64,000 nt of DNA, taken from NCBI RefSeq assembly GCF_011751885.2, contig NZ_CP061771.1, forward strand, positions 434,001 through 498,000. The letters run 5' to 3'. Of the stretch, positions 46,889 to 54,699 are shown in pieces (position 1 is the stretch's first letter; each line of letters starts with the position of its first letter). Origin of the DNA: Salinibacterium sp. ZJ450 (GTDB taxonomy: Bacteria > Actinomycetota > Actinomycetes > Actinomycetales > Microbacteriaceae). Under the pieces are notes generated by a model, which saw only the letters and a list, made by a program, of their open reading frames with translations, was not told the DNA's origin and did no database searches. The translations under genes and the position numbers were made by a program.

Positions 46889-48419
46889 TTCGCCGGTGCC
46901 TTCGAATTTGGACCACGTAGAACAGGCGAAGCGAGCGCTGCATGCGCGTATTTCGGCGGTATACGAGGTGTTGTTCTTCAGCCACACCATGTCTTCGCTT
47001 CCCGGTGCACCCGACGAGCGCGCCGCTGAACAGCTGGTCCGCGTCATAGCGCTAGCGCGCACCGGGCAAACGAAGAGCGTGCTCTGGCTGCTCCTCTCAG
47101 CGCTCAGCACAGTGGTACCCAACTCCAAGTCAATGCGAGAGGCCATCAGCGCGCTTGCGAGAGTCAGCGAGGGTGAGTTTTATACCTGGCTACTCGCAAC
47201 CACTGCTGAAACCTGTCGCGCAGACGGCCTGCCGTTGGCGCGAGTAGAGATCCTTAACGAGTCAGTTGTGCTCGACGTGACAAACTGCGCGGTCTCAGAC
47301 CGACAGACGGGCATCCAGCGGGTCGTGCGTGAGACTGTCCCCATTTGGGCACGCGAGCACGGCGTCACTCTCCTTCGGTGGTCCGACGGCGCCCACCGGA
47401 TGCAGCGACTGGAATCGGAGGAAGAAGATCGCGTCTTGCGGTGGGGCACCCGCACAGGCGCTCAGACGAAGACTTCGTCTCCGAAGATCGCGTCTCGCGC
47501 TGTGGGCCCATCCACGTTCGTTATTCCGTGGGCGAGCCGGTTGGTGTTGGTCGAAGTGACCAGTAAGCCGCAGAGCCTGCGGCTCGAATCGCTAGCCGAG
47601 TTCTCGGCAAACTCGCTGTCGGCCATCGGATACGACTGCATTCCTCTTGTCAGCCCCGACCTGATGCCCCGCCCGGGTGGCCTTGACTTCATGAACTATT
47701 TGCAGGTCATGCGCCGGGTTGACGTGATCGCAGGCATCAGCGTCGCAGCAGCGCAAGAGTTCCGGGGTTTCCTCGAAGCGACAGCGGCACACGGCGTACA
47801 GGTTGCCGACGTGATCGAATGCGAGCTGCCAGCGGACGCACCCACCGACACGCCCCGGCGGCGAGCGAGCCGGCAACGCCCCGTGATCCTCTCCGTCGGA
47901 AGCCATGAGCCCCGAAAGAACCACCTGGCAGTGCTGTATGCGGCCGAACGGATGTGGGCGCGCGGGCTTGACTTCGAAATGTGGTTCCTCGGTGGACACG
48001 GTTGGGGCACCGCATTCGACAAACAGGTGAGCGATCTGCAGCGGAAGGGCCGAAGGATCGTAACCAAGCGCCAAGTGAGCGACCTTGAGATCTGGGACGC
48101 CTACGCGCAGTGCCGATTCACCGTATTCCCTTCGCTTCACGAGGGCTATGGGCTGCCGGTGGCAGAGTCAATCGCGCTGCGGAAGCCGGTTGTCACCAGT
48201 AACTATGGAAGCACCAAGCAGATTGCACAGCGCGGTGGAGCGCTTCTGGTGGATCCGCGAGACGATGAGGATCTTTATCAGGCAATGCACGCGCTACTCA
48301 CAGATAACGAGCTATACGCAGGTCTCGTAGAAGAGGCGACAGCGGCACCCGTGCGTTCCTGGACCGACTATGCGCGCGAACTGTGGTCGGGCCTCGCTCT
48401 CCCGGAAGGCGAGCGGTGA
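46878..48419 (+). CDS. GT-B glycosyltransferase with N-terminal helical domain (module 2, first)
   Basis: A 513-aa paralogue of the proteins at 28284 and 29792. N-terminal helical region of about 125 residues (DHVEQAKRALHARISAVYEV), then VVLDVTNCAVSDRQTGIQRV and RETVPIWAREHG, TFVIPWASRLVLVEV, VILSVGSHEPRKNHLAVLYA and SLHEGYGLPVAESIALRKPV with the intact E-x7-E. Start GTG 46878 is preferred over GTG 46866 because it leaves a proper distance to the agagg site and aligns with the first paralogue. Should be catalytically active; donor unknown. Confidence 0.82.
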   Translation: MTPDSPVPSNLDHVEQAKRALHARISAVYEVLFFSHTMSSLPGAPDERAAEQLVRVIALARTGQTKSVLWLLLSALSTVVPNSKSMREAISALARVSEGEFYTWLLATTAETCRADGLPLARVEILNESVVLDVTNCAVSDRQTGIQRVVRETVPIWAREHGVTLLRWSDGAHRMQRLESEEEDRVLRWGTRTGAQTKTSSPKIASRAVGPSTFVIPWASRLVLVEVTSKPQSLRLESLAEFSANSLSAIGYDCIPLVSPDLMPRPGGLDFMNYLQVMRRVDVIAGISVAAAQEFRGFLEATAAHGVQVADVIECELPADAPTDTPRRRASRQRPVILSVGSHEPRKNHLAVLYAAERMWARGLDFEMWFLGGHGWGTAFDKQVSDLQRKGRRIVTKRQVSDLEIWDAYAQCRFTVFPSLHEGYGLPVAESIALRKPVVTSNYGSTKQIAQRGGALLVDPRDDEDLYQAMHALLTDNELYAGLVEEATAAPVRSWTDYARELWSGLALPEGER

Positions 48420-49717
48420 TGAGAATTGCCGATCACCGTACCGTTCGATACGAGCGAACCCTTCGCGCCCGCATCTCGGCAGCCGCTTTGGCGCTCAACG
48501 TCGATCTCGCGGGGGCGGACTCGCTCGAGGAGGAGATCGCTCGCCTGCTGCGCTCTCGCGAGCTAAGCGACATTTGGTTCGTCATCGCGACGCTCACGAC
48601 GGTGTTCCCGGAATCGGCCGTGGTGCTCGAGGTCAGCCGGAGCATGCGAAGCAACGATGAGAACGCCGCGGTCGAGAGCGTGATCGCGGAACTGCGGGAA
48701 CTGACCGCCGAGCAGTGGGCGCGACATCCCCTGGTCGTTGAGCACGAGACGATCGTTGACACCCACTTCACATCAGCGGGGCACACATTTGGCGACAGTC
48801 GCGCGATCGTCGACGCATTGTCGCGTGCGGTCGTCATAGCCGGTGGACAGCACGCTGTGTGGTCGTCCGACCTCACCGCGCTGATGCCGATGACACACGG
48901 TGTCGCCCAGCGGCACTACGCGCTCATACCCCGGCACTGCCACTATGTGCTTCCCGATCTGTGCGACGAGCCAGACCGAGCCGCTCGCCTGATGAGTCTG
49001 GCCGCTCACTCTGGCAACAGCACCACAAGCGTCGGGTACGGGCTCGGACCTTTGGTAGCGATCGACAGCTTCCCGAGCCCCAGCGACGAAGACGGCGCTC
49101 GCCGGTACAACTGGCACCTTGCGGCCGTCAGAACGATGGATCGCGTAGTCGCGGTTTCCCAGACTGCCGCGCGTGAATATGCGGGTTGGAAGCTGATGCT
49201 CGAGGGCCTCGGCGTGCAAGGCCCAGAGGTGTCGGTGATCGCGGCGCCCAAACAGCCGTGCTCGTGGGGCCCCACTCGGCCTCTGGTGTGGGCACTTGGT
49301 GAGAATGCTGCATTCGGTGATTATCCAACGGTAGTCAGCGCCGCCGACCTGCTGTCCAGCGAGGGGCGGATGGTGGACGTGCGCTTCGTAGAAGCGAACG
49401 ACCCGCAGGACTTGCTGCGGCGCCCGGACGCTGTCGTCGTAATGGCCCCTTACCTCACGCACAGCGCGTTGCTGGCCGGCGCTGCGGAAGCGGGCGTTCC
49501 CGTCGTCGCTGCGCGCTCAGGCTTTGCCGCTGAACTGGCGGAGACTGTGCCGGTCACGATTGTTGAACCTCACAGCGTCGAAGAACTCGTCAGCGCATTG
49601 GCGGACGTACTCGGGGAGGCACTCGTTGTGTCTACCGCGACGACCGATCAGTACCGCGCCGCAGATGCCTATGCGCGGGAGTTCTTTGCGTCAGTTGGCT
49701 GGACCGCCCGCGTCTAA
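48419..49717 (+). CDS. Degenerate GT-B glycosyltransferase paralogue (module 2, second)
   Basis: A 432-aa protein in the position where module 1 has its second enzyme. The N-terminal helical region (RYERTLRARISAAALALNVD) and the start of the first GT-B half (IVDTHFTSAGHTFGDSRAIV) are recognisable, as are VLPDLCDEPDRAARLMSLAA and SVGYGLGPLVAID. The donor half has lost the conserved motifs: there is VWALGENAAFGDYPTVV in place of VGSxEPRKN, and MAPYLTHSALLAGAAEAGVP instead of the E-x7-E motif. It is probably inactive, perhaps a partner of the first enzyme, or altered in specificity. ATG 48419 overlaps the preceding stop by one base. Confidence 0.68.
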   Translation: MRIADHRTVRYERTLRARISAAALALNVDLAGADSLEEEIARLLRSRELSDIWFVIATLTTVFPESAVVLEVSRSMRSNDENAAVESVIAELRELTAEQWARHPLVVEHETIVDTHFTSAGHTFGDSRAIVDALSRAVVIAGGQHAVWSSDLTALMPMTHGVAQRHYALIPRHCHYVLPDLCDEPDRAARLMSLAAHSGNSTTSVGYGLGPLVAIDSFPSPSDEDGARRYNWHLAAVRTMDRVVAVSQTAAREYAGWKLMLEGLGVQGPEVSVIAAPKQPCSWGPTRPLVWALGENAAFGDYPTVVSAADLLSSEGRMVDVRFVEANDPQDLLRRPDAVVVMAPYLTHSALLAGAAEAGVPVVAARSGFAAELAETVPVTIVEPHSVEELVSALADVLGEALVVSTATTDQYRAADAYAREFFASVGWTARV

Positions 49718-49727
49718 CCGCCCGCAA

Positions 49728-51026
49728 CTACGCGAACGGGTCAGGCTCCAAAGGGCGCTCGAAGGCCTTACGCCAGCTGAGGTTCTGCGACGCCTTCACA
49801 CAGCAGATCACAAAGGTGACCCAGCCGAACTCGATCAGGATGCTGCTTTCCGCGAGTGACGCGGTCAGCAGGGCGGAGAGCACCACGGCCGGCCAGGTGA
49901 AGATGACGCTGCGCTGGTGCATCGCGAGCAGCCAGGAGCGGAAGAATGCGAGTCCGACGAGCAGCAGGAACGCGACAAGGCCGACGAAGCCGAGCTGGAA
50001 CCAGACGTCGAGGTAGGCGTTCGAGGCTGAGCTGAGGCTGCGTGGATTCGTCGCGTCGAAGAGGAGATAGGGCGGGACATCCGTCTGCCACTGTCCGATC
50101 CAGCCCCAGCCTTCGACCGGGTGCAGCGGGATGAGCGACCACAGCTGCTGCCACAACCTCAGCCGGAAGGTGAGTTCGCCGCCTGCGTTCAGCGCGTTGA
50201 TCACTGGGCTGCGTGCCAGCCAGAGCAGCGCCGCCACCAGCATCACGGCAACGGGCACCGCGTACTGCCAGAACGTGCGGCGTTCGGGGGGCAGCCGGCG
50301 GATGCCGTACAGCACCAGCATGGCGACGGCCGCGACGAACGCGGTGCCGAACGCAACCGGTGAGCGGGTGAGCAGCACGGTGATGCCGGCGGCGAAGAGC
50401 GAGCCGATGGCGAGGCCCGGACGAACCGACTTGGTGCGCCATTCCATGATGAAGCTGATGCCGCCGATGATTGCGAGCAGGCCGAGCTCATTGCGGTTGC
50501 CGACGATTCCCTGGATCGGGCCGAGCTGATCCAGGTTGCCAGCGATGCCGAGGAACCTGATCGGGGCGTCGATGAGCAACCCGGAGAAGAGCTCGAGCCC
50601 GAGCGAGATTGCGAGCACGAACCGCAGCACGTCACCGAACGCCCGGATGATCTGGATGGTGTCGCGCACCAGCGCCACGTAGACGCCGAGCAGCGTGAAG
50701 CCGAAAAGGTAAGCGATGGAGCCGACGGTGGCCCACTGGTATTGGCTCCACACCACCGAGACGGCGGTCCAGCCCAGGAAGATGAGCAGGGAGATGGGCA
50801 GTACGCCCGTGGTCCATTCGACTGAGTCCTTGCGGGCGGTGAGCGATGCCAGCGCAAACACCACAAGAGTGGCAAGCATGCTGATCAGCCCGGCCCACCC
50901 GATCGTGCGGTGCAGCGAGAACGCGAGGATGCCGAGCCCGATGGACGCCGTCGCCAAAGCGGACGCTAGACGCGCCGAACCGAAGAACGACTGCATGGCG
51001 TCGCGGATCGCGGGTCGACGGTTCAT
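49728..51026 (-). CDS. O-antigen ligase family membrane protein (paralogue 1)
   Basis: A 432-aa protein with about eleven hydrophobic segments and the Wzy_C/WaaL-type external loop: GIVGNRNELGLLAIIGG, FRLRLWQQLWSLIPLHPVEG (split), GWGWIGQWQTD and SSASNAYLDVWFQLGFVGLV. In O-antigen ligases and polymerases the last motif normally reads HN.YL; here His is replaced by Ser (ASNAYLD). It is convergent with module 2. The paralogue at 54700 keeps the His (AHNAWLD). Either a polymerase/ligase with changed chemistry or a transferase of unknown target. Confidence 0.82.
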   Translation of the reverse strand: MNRRPAIRDAMQSFFGSARLASALATASIGLGILAFSLHRTIGWAGLISMLATLVVFALASLTARKDSVEWTTGVLPISLLIFLGWTAVSVVWSQYQWATVGSIAYLFGFTLLGVYVALVRDTIQIIRAFGDVLRFVLAISLGLELFSGLLIDAPIRFLGIAGNLDQLGPIQGIVGNRNELGLLAIIGGISFIMEWRTKSVRPGLAIGSLFAAGITVLLTRSPVAFGTAFVAAVAMLVLYGIRRLPPERRTFWQYAVPVAVMLVAALLWLARSPVINALNAGGELTFRLRLWQQLWSLIPLHPVEGWGWIGQWQTDVPPYLLFDATNPRSLSSASNAYLDVWFQLGFVGLVAFLLLVGLAFFRSWLLAMHQRSVIFTWPAVVLSALLTASLAESSILIEFGWVTFVICCVKASQNLSWRKAFERPLEPDPFA

Positions 51027-51068
51027 CGGGTCAACGGTAGCGCCTGTGCGCCTGCGTGGTGGGCCAGG

Positions 51069-53141
51069 TCATTGATCAAGACCGACGGCCTGTCCGATTG
51101 CCGGTTGCAAGTACGGGATGAGACTCAACGCAAACAGCCTCGAAATGTGAGCGCCGCCGCCGTAGACGATCAAGCCTCCGACAACCGTGTGGCATGTGTC
51201 CTCGTCACAATAGGCGTCAGTGAGATCGACCAAAGACAGACCGTCTTTTGGGTCGGAGGTGGCGGCCACGACCATTGCGTCGCGCTCGAGCACAACGCTT
51301 CGTGGCGCGGTGCAAGGATCCACCACCCCGGGGTGTGCTTCAATGCATTCGCGCGCTTCCCCGACCTCTTCGCCGGGGCCGGGCACGTCTGCAATCACCA
51401 CCACGCTCTTGCCGCCCTCGATCCAGGCCGCCCACATCTCGGTGAAAGCGTTCGCGGCCTGCGTTTGCACCTCAGTGGTTTCGGTTCGGCCATATCGTGG
51501 CGCGACAGAGGAGGTGACGATGACGTCGATCTCGTCGTTGCCCGGAAGGTAGTCATGCAAGTCCTTGCGCCACTGTTGGCAGCCGTCCGCCATGTCACTC
51601 GGCCAGGTTGACGACCATGTTGCGGTCGATGGCGAACAATTGTTCTGCTTCAGAAGCAGGACTCGCCAATTGTTCTCGTCCGCAATCTCGGCAACTGCGG
51701 GGATGTAATGGGCGGCATGGGAGTCCCCAATCAGGGCGATGGTTATTTCCGCGTCGGGGGCGCCGTACTCGGACGCAGTGAGGGTGCCCCCGAGACTAAG
51801 AGTGGCGTCGTTTGCTGCGACGGGCTGCGTTGCGAAAGCCAGGTCCTCGTCCAGCGTGTGCAAGGACGCGCACACCGCTCCAGAGAGCGCCGCTGCGGCT
51901 CCGAAACACCTTTCCTCCGCTGATAATGCACGCTGTGCAACGCCGTCGGCCTGTGCGACCGCAGCGGCAGTGCGCTCGTTCACGATGGCCCAGGGAACCG
52001 CGCTGCCCGCAAGAATGACAAGTGCTCCAGCGATCGCAAATGCGAATGCCCGCCGCCGCTTTACCGCAAAGGCGCCCGACGTCCGAGCGGGATCCTCGAC
52101 AAAACGCTTCGTCATCCACGCAAGCACCAAAGTGATCGCAAGTAAAGCGAACTGATCCGCGAGTTGAAGCTCACCGCCCAGGACGAATGGGGCGACAACT
52201 ATGAGCGGCCAATGCCATAGGTAGGCCGAGTACGACAGATCTCCAAGGGCTTGAACGGGGCGCAATGACAGCACGCGTGTGCCGGGCGTGTTCCCTGCGA
52301 CGAGCACGAGGAGCACGGCAAACACCGGGATGATCGCGATCCAGCCGGGAAAGACCGTAGCGCCCGTAAAGAGAAAGCAGCAGGCGAGGATGATCGCGAT
52401 GCCCACCCATACCAAGACCGCGCGCACCCGATTTCTGCCTGCCGACGGCACTGGGCACCTCAGCGCCACGAAAGCGCCTGCCGCGAACTCCCAACCGTGA
52501 GTAAAAGTGGAGAAATATGCGGCCGACGGCGCAGCGTAGCTATACCAGATCGAGTATCCGAGCGACAGTGCGCCGATCACGAGCACAGCGATTGTGAATA
52601 GCGTGCGAGGGCTCTTTTTGCGCCATTTCGCCGCGCCGACCATGACCAACAGAAGCAACGGCCAAACGAGGTAGAACTGTTCCTCGACTGACAGGGACCA
52701 GTAGTGCTGAACCGCGCTGGCAGCGTTCTCAGCCGCAAAATAGTCCACGGCGTTGGCGGCGAGCACCCAATTCAGCATGTAAGTCGAGGCGGCTGCGATC
52801 TCCGCCAGGATTCGCTGCCAAGTCGCTTGCGGCAGGAACAGCAGCGTGGCAACGAGTGTTGCGGCGAGGACGAGCAGTGCTGCGGGGAGCAGACGTCGCA
52901 CCCGTCGTGCCCAGAACCGACCGAGGTTGACGCTGCCCGTGGCGTCGACTTCTCGCATTAGGTGGCCGGTGATGAGGAAACCGGATATCACGAAGAACAC
53001 GTCAACGCCCACATAGCCGCCGGGGAAGGTTTCGGGCCACAGATGGAAGAGGATGACAGCGAGAACGGCCAGCGCGCGAAGAGCTTGGAGCTCCGGTCGA
53101 ATCGCCGGACGCGTTTGCGCGAAGGCCAGTGTGCCCTTCAA
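51069..53141 (-). CDS. Acyltransferase (OafA/YrhL type) fused to SGNH hydrolase-like domain
   Basis: A 690-aa protein. Residues 1-345 are an Acyltransferase-3 membrane domain: RPELQALRALAVLAVILFHL (with catalytic-type His), GGYVGVDVFFVISGFLITG, FWARRVRRLLPAALLVL, SLSVEEQFYLVWPLLLL and LGDLSYSAYLWHWPLIVVAP. The C-terminal 280 residues are SGNH-like: IALIGDSHAAHYIPAVAEI (Ser), VIVTSSVAPRYG, and YGGGAHISRLFALS, where DxxH is expected but the Asp is Gly. Probably O-acylates a surface glycan. Start TTG 53141 with aaggg upstream is my best guess, since the open frame up to 53429 has no family similarity. Confidence 0.8.
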   Translation of the reverse strand: MKGTLAFAQTRPAIRPELQALRALAVLAVILFHLWPETFPGGYVGVDVFFVISGFLITGHLMREVDATGSVNLGRFWARRVRRLLPAALLVLAATLVATLLFLPQATWQRILAEIAAASTYMLNWVLAANAVDYFAAENAASAVQHYWSLSVEEQFYLVWPLLLLVMVGAAKWRKKSPRTLFTIAVLVIGALSLGYSIWYSYAAPSAAYFSTFTHGWEFAAGAFVALRCPVPSAGRNRVRAVLVWVGIAIILACCFLFTGATVFPGWIAIIPVFAVLLVLVAGNTPGTRVLSLRPVQALGDLSYSAYLWHWPLIVVAPFVLGGELQLADQFALLAITLVLAWMTKRFVEDPARTSGAFAVKRRRAFAFAIAGALVILAGSAVPWAIVNERTAAAVAQADGVAQRALSAEERCFGAAAALSGAVCASLHTLDEDLAFATQPVAANDATLSLGGTLTASEYGAPDAEITIALIGDSHAAHYIPAVAEIADENNWRVLLLKQNNCSPSTATWSSTWPSDMADGCQQWRKDLHDYLPGNDEIDVIVTSSVAPRYGRTETTEVQTQAANAFTEMWAAWIEGGKSVVVIADVPGPGEEVGEARECIEAHPGVVDPCTAPRSVVLERDAMVVAATSDPKDGLSLVDLTDAYCDEDTCHTVVGGLIVYGGGAHISRLFALSLIPYLQPAIGQAVGLDQ

Positions 53142-53417
53142 ATCGGAACCCTTCCTGCCTGTGTCGGCTTGGATCGCGGGATCCTCAACGGCGCCCAGCC
53201 CCGGCAGCGTTTGAGGCCTACTCGATTTTAGGGCGCGGAATGCGCTTGCCGGAACGTACGAAGGGATGACCCCACCTGCTCCCACGAATCTGGTACGCCC
53301 GAGCGGATTGCGCTGCGCTGGATCGATGAGCCTGGCGGGCCGCCCCAGACTACCCGCGTCGCAAGAATCTGTTCCGTCCGAGGCCCTGAGTGACTCAAGA
53401 CCTGCGACGATAGCCGC
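53142..53417. other. Divergent gap, no gene identified
   Basis: A 276-base stretch between the acyltransferase and methyltransferase starts. It is open in the acyltransferase frame but has no family similarity there. No convincing promoter, repeat or RNA was seen. Confidence 0.4.
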
Positions 53418-54104
53418 GTGCCTCGACAAGGAGCCTCCAAGCGTTTCTGGAACAGCGCCGCCCGCGAGAACGCGGCGTGGTACATCGCGACCCGGTTCCA
53501 GAGCGAGAACAAGGAGTTCTTCGAGTCAGGCACCCGGGAGGTCGACGACTTCCTCGCCTCCGCAGGCGTCGGGCTGGAAGCCTCAGACTCTGTCGCTGAA
53601 ATCGGATGCGGCACCGGACGGATGACGCGCCGCCTTGCTGAACTCGCCGGGCGCGTGATTGCTGCCGACGTCAGCGGCGAGATGCTGCAGCGGGCGGCGG
53701 TCAACCTGGCGGACTCCCCGAACGTCGAACTCGTCGAGTTGTCGGGGGAGGGCGATCTGCCGCTCGCGGACGGCTCGGTCACCGCGGTGTTCAGCTACAT
53801 CACCATGCAGCACGTGCCGACCGCGACGGCGCAGGAGGCCTACTTTCGGTCGGCGCTCCGCGTTCTGGCGCCTGGCGGCTGGGCGCTGATCCAGTTCCGG
53901 CGCTCCGGTGTGGTGCCGCGGCTGCTCGACTGGGGCGGTCACATCATGCACCTGGCCAAGGGCCGCCGCACGCTTGATCGAGCGTGGCGCGGCGCGCGGG
54001 TGCGCGAGAGCGCGCTGCTGCAGCAGGCGACATCCGATGTATCAGTTCAGATCCTGCCCTTTGGGCGTCGACACGTCTGGGCGCTGGCCAAGAGGGCCGA
54101 CTAG
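53418..54104 (+). CDS. Class I SAM-dependent methyltransferase
   Basis: A 228-aa protein with a Rossmann methyltransferase fold: VAEIGCGTGRMTRRLAELAG (SAM motif I), VIAADVSGEMLQRAA, LPLADGSVTAVFSYITMQHV and VLAPGGWALIQFRRSG. Starts at GTG 53418. The substrate is unknown; proteins of this type in glycan clusters often modify sugars or lipid-linked intermediates, but this one could equally be unrelated. Its stop overlaps the stop region of the convergent Doc-type gene by 4 bases. Confidence 0.8.
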   Translation: MPRQGASKRFWNSAARENAAWYIATRFQSENKEFFESGTREVDDFLASAGVGLEASDSVAEIGCGTGRMTRRLAELAGRVIAADVSGEMLQRAAVNLADSPNVELVELSGEGDLPLADGSVTAVFSYITMQHVPTATAQEAYFRSALRVLAPGGWALIQFRRSGVVPRLLDWGGHIMHLAKGRRTLDRAWRGARVRESALLQQATSDVSVQILPFGRRHVWALAKRAD

Positions 54105-54484
54105 AACGCTTCCAGCCGCGCCGCGATGCGCTCGGCGGTGTCGTGCAGCCTCACGTGACCGTGGGCGACCTCCTGAACCAGGATGAACGCCTCGTTCTCG
54201 GTGAACGTGGTGCGGTGGTGGTTCAGCTCGAGGAATACATTGGTCGCCACCCAGGCGGTGCGCTTGTTGCCGTCGACCAGGGCGTTGCTGCGCGCGAGCG
54301 ACTCCAGCAGAGCCGCCGCCTTCAGCGGCAGGGTGGGGTAGACGTCCATCTGGTCGCGCACGGCTCGCGGACGGGCGACGGCGCCGGCCAGCAGGCCAAC
54401 GTCGTTCAGGGAGGCATCGAGCGGTTCGCTCATCACGAGTTCGATTACCTGCGCGACATCCGCTGCGCTCAGATAGACCGTCAT
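54101..54484 (-). CDS. Doc-type (Fic/DOC fold) toxin with altered active site
   Basis: A 127-aa protein of the death-on-curing family: start MTVYLSAADVAQVIELVMSE (split), a long helix, and the Fic/Doc loop SNALVDGNKRTAWVATNVFL. The usual loop is HxFxDGNKR or HALVDGNKR; here Asn stands where the His should be, while DGNKR is intact. Doc proteins phosphorylate EF-Tu using this loop, so activity may be reduced or changed. The cognate ribbon-helix-helix gene lies directly upstream with a 4-base overlap. Confidence 0.85.
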   Translation of the reverse strand: MTVYLSAADVAQVIELVMSEPLDASLNDVGLLAGAVARPRAVRDQMDVYPTLPLKAAALLESLARSNALVDGNKRTAWVATNVFLELNHHRTTFTENEAFILVQEVAHGHVRLHDTAERIAARLEAF

Positions 54485-54690
54485 GCGTCGGCCAGCCGCT
54501 GCAGCAGGTTCGCGTCGCGCTCGATCACGCCCTGCGCCGCCGCCTTCACCAGCCGCGGATGACTGGTGCCGTCGTTGGCGGCCAGCAGGATCGCCTGCTT
54601 GGCGGCCTCGTTCTTGCTGACACCGAGACGCTTCGCGAGGCCCTCAAGCGCGCGGTCCTGCGCGGGGGTGAGCCGCAAGGTGAATGCCAT
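54481..54690 (-). CDS. Ribbon-helix-helix antitoxin of the Doc-type pair
   Basis: A 69-aa protein, FTLRLTPAQDRALEGLAKRL then GVSKNEAAKQAILLAAND, which is a typical CopG/Arc-type ribbon-helix-helix N terminus, followed by a C-terminal tail that would bind the toxin. It precedes the Doc gene and overlaps it by 4 bases (ATGA), the normal antitoxin-first order. Likely represses its own promoter. Short, but position and composition are convincing. Confidence 0.83.
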   Translation of the reverse strand: MAFTLRLTPAQDRALEGLAKRLGVSKNEAAKQAILLAANDGTSHPRLVKAAAQGVIERDANLLQRLADA

Positions 54691-54699
54691 GCCGTGATT

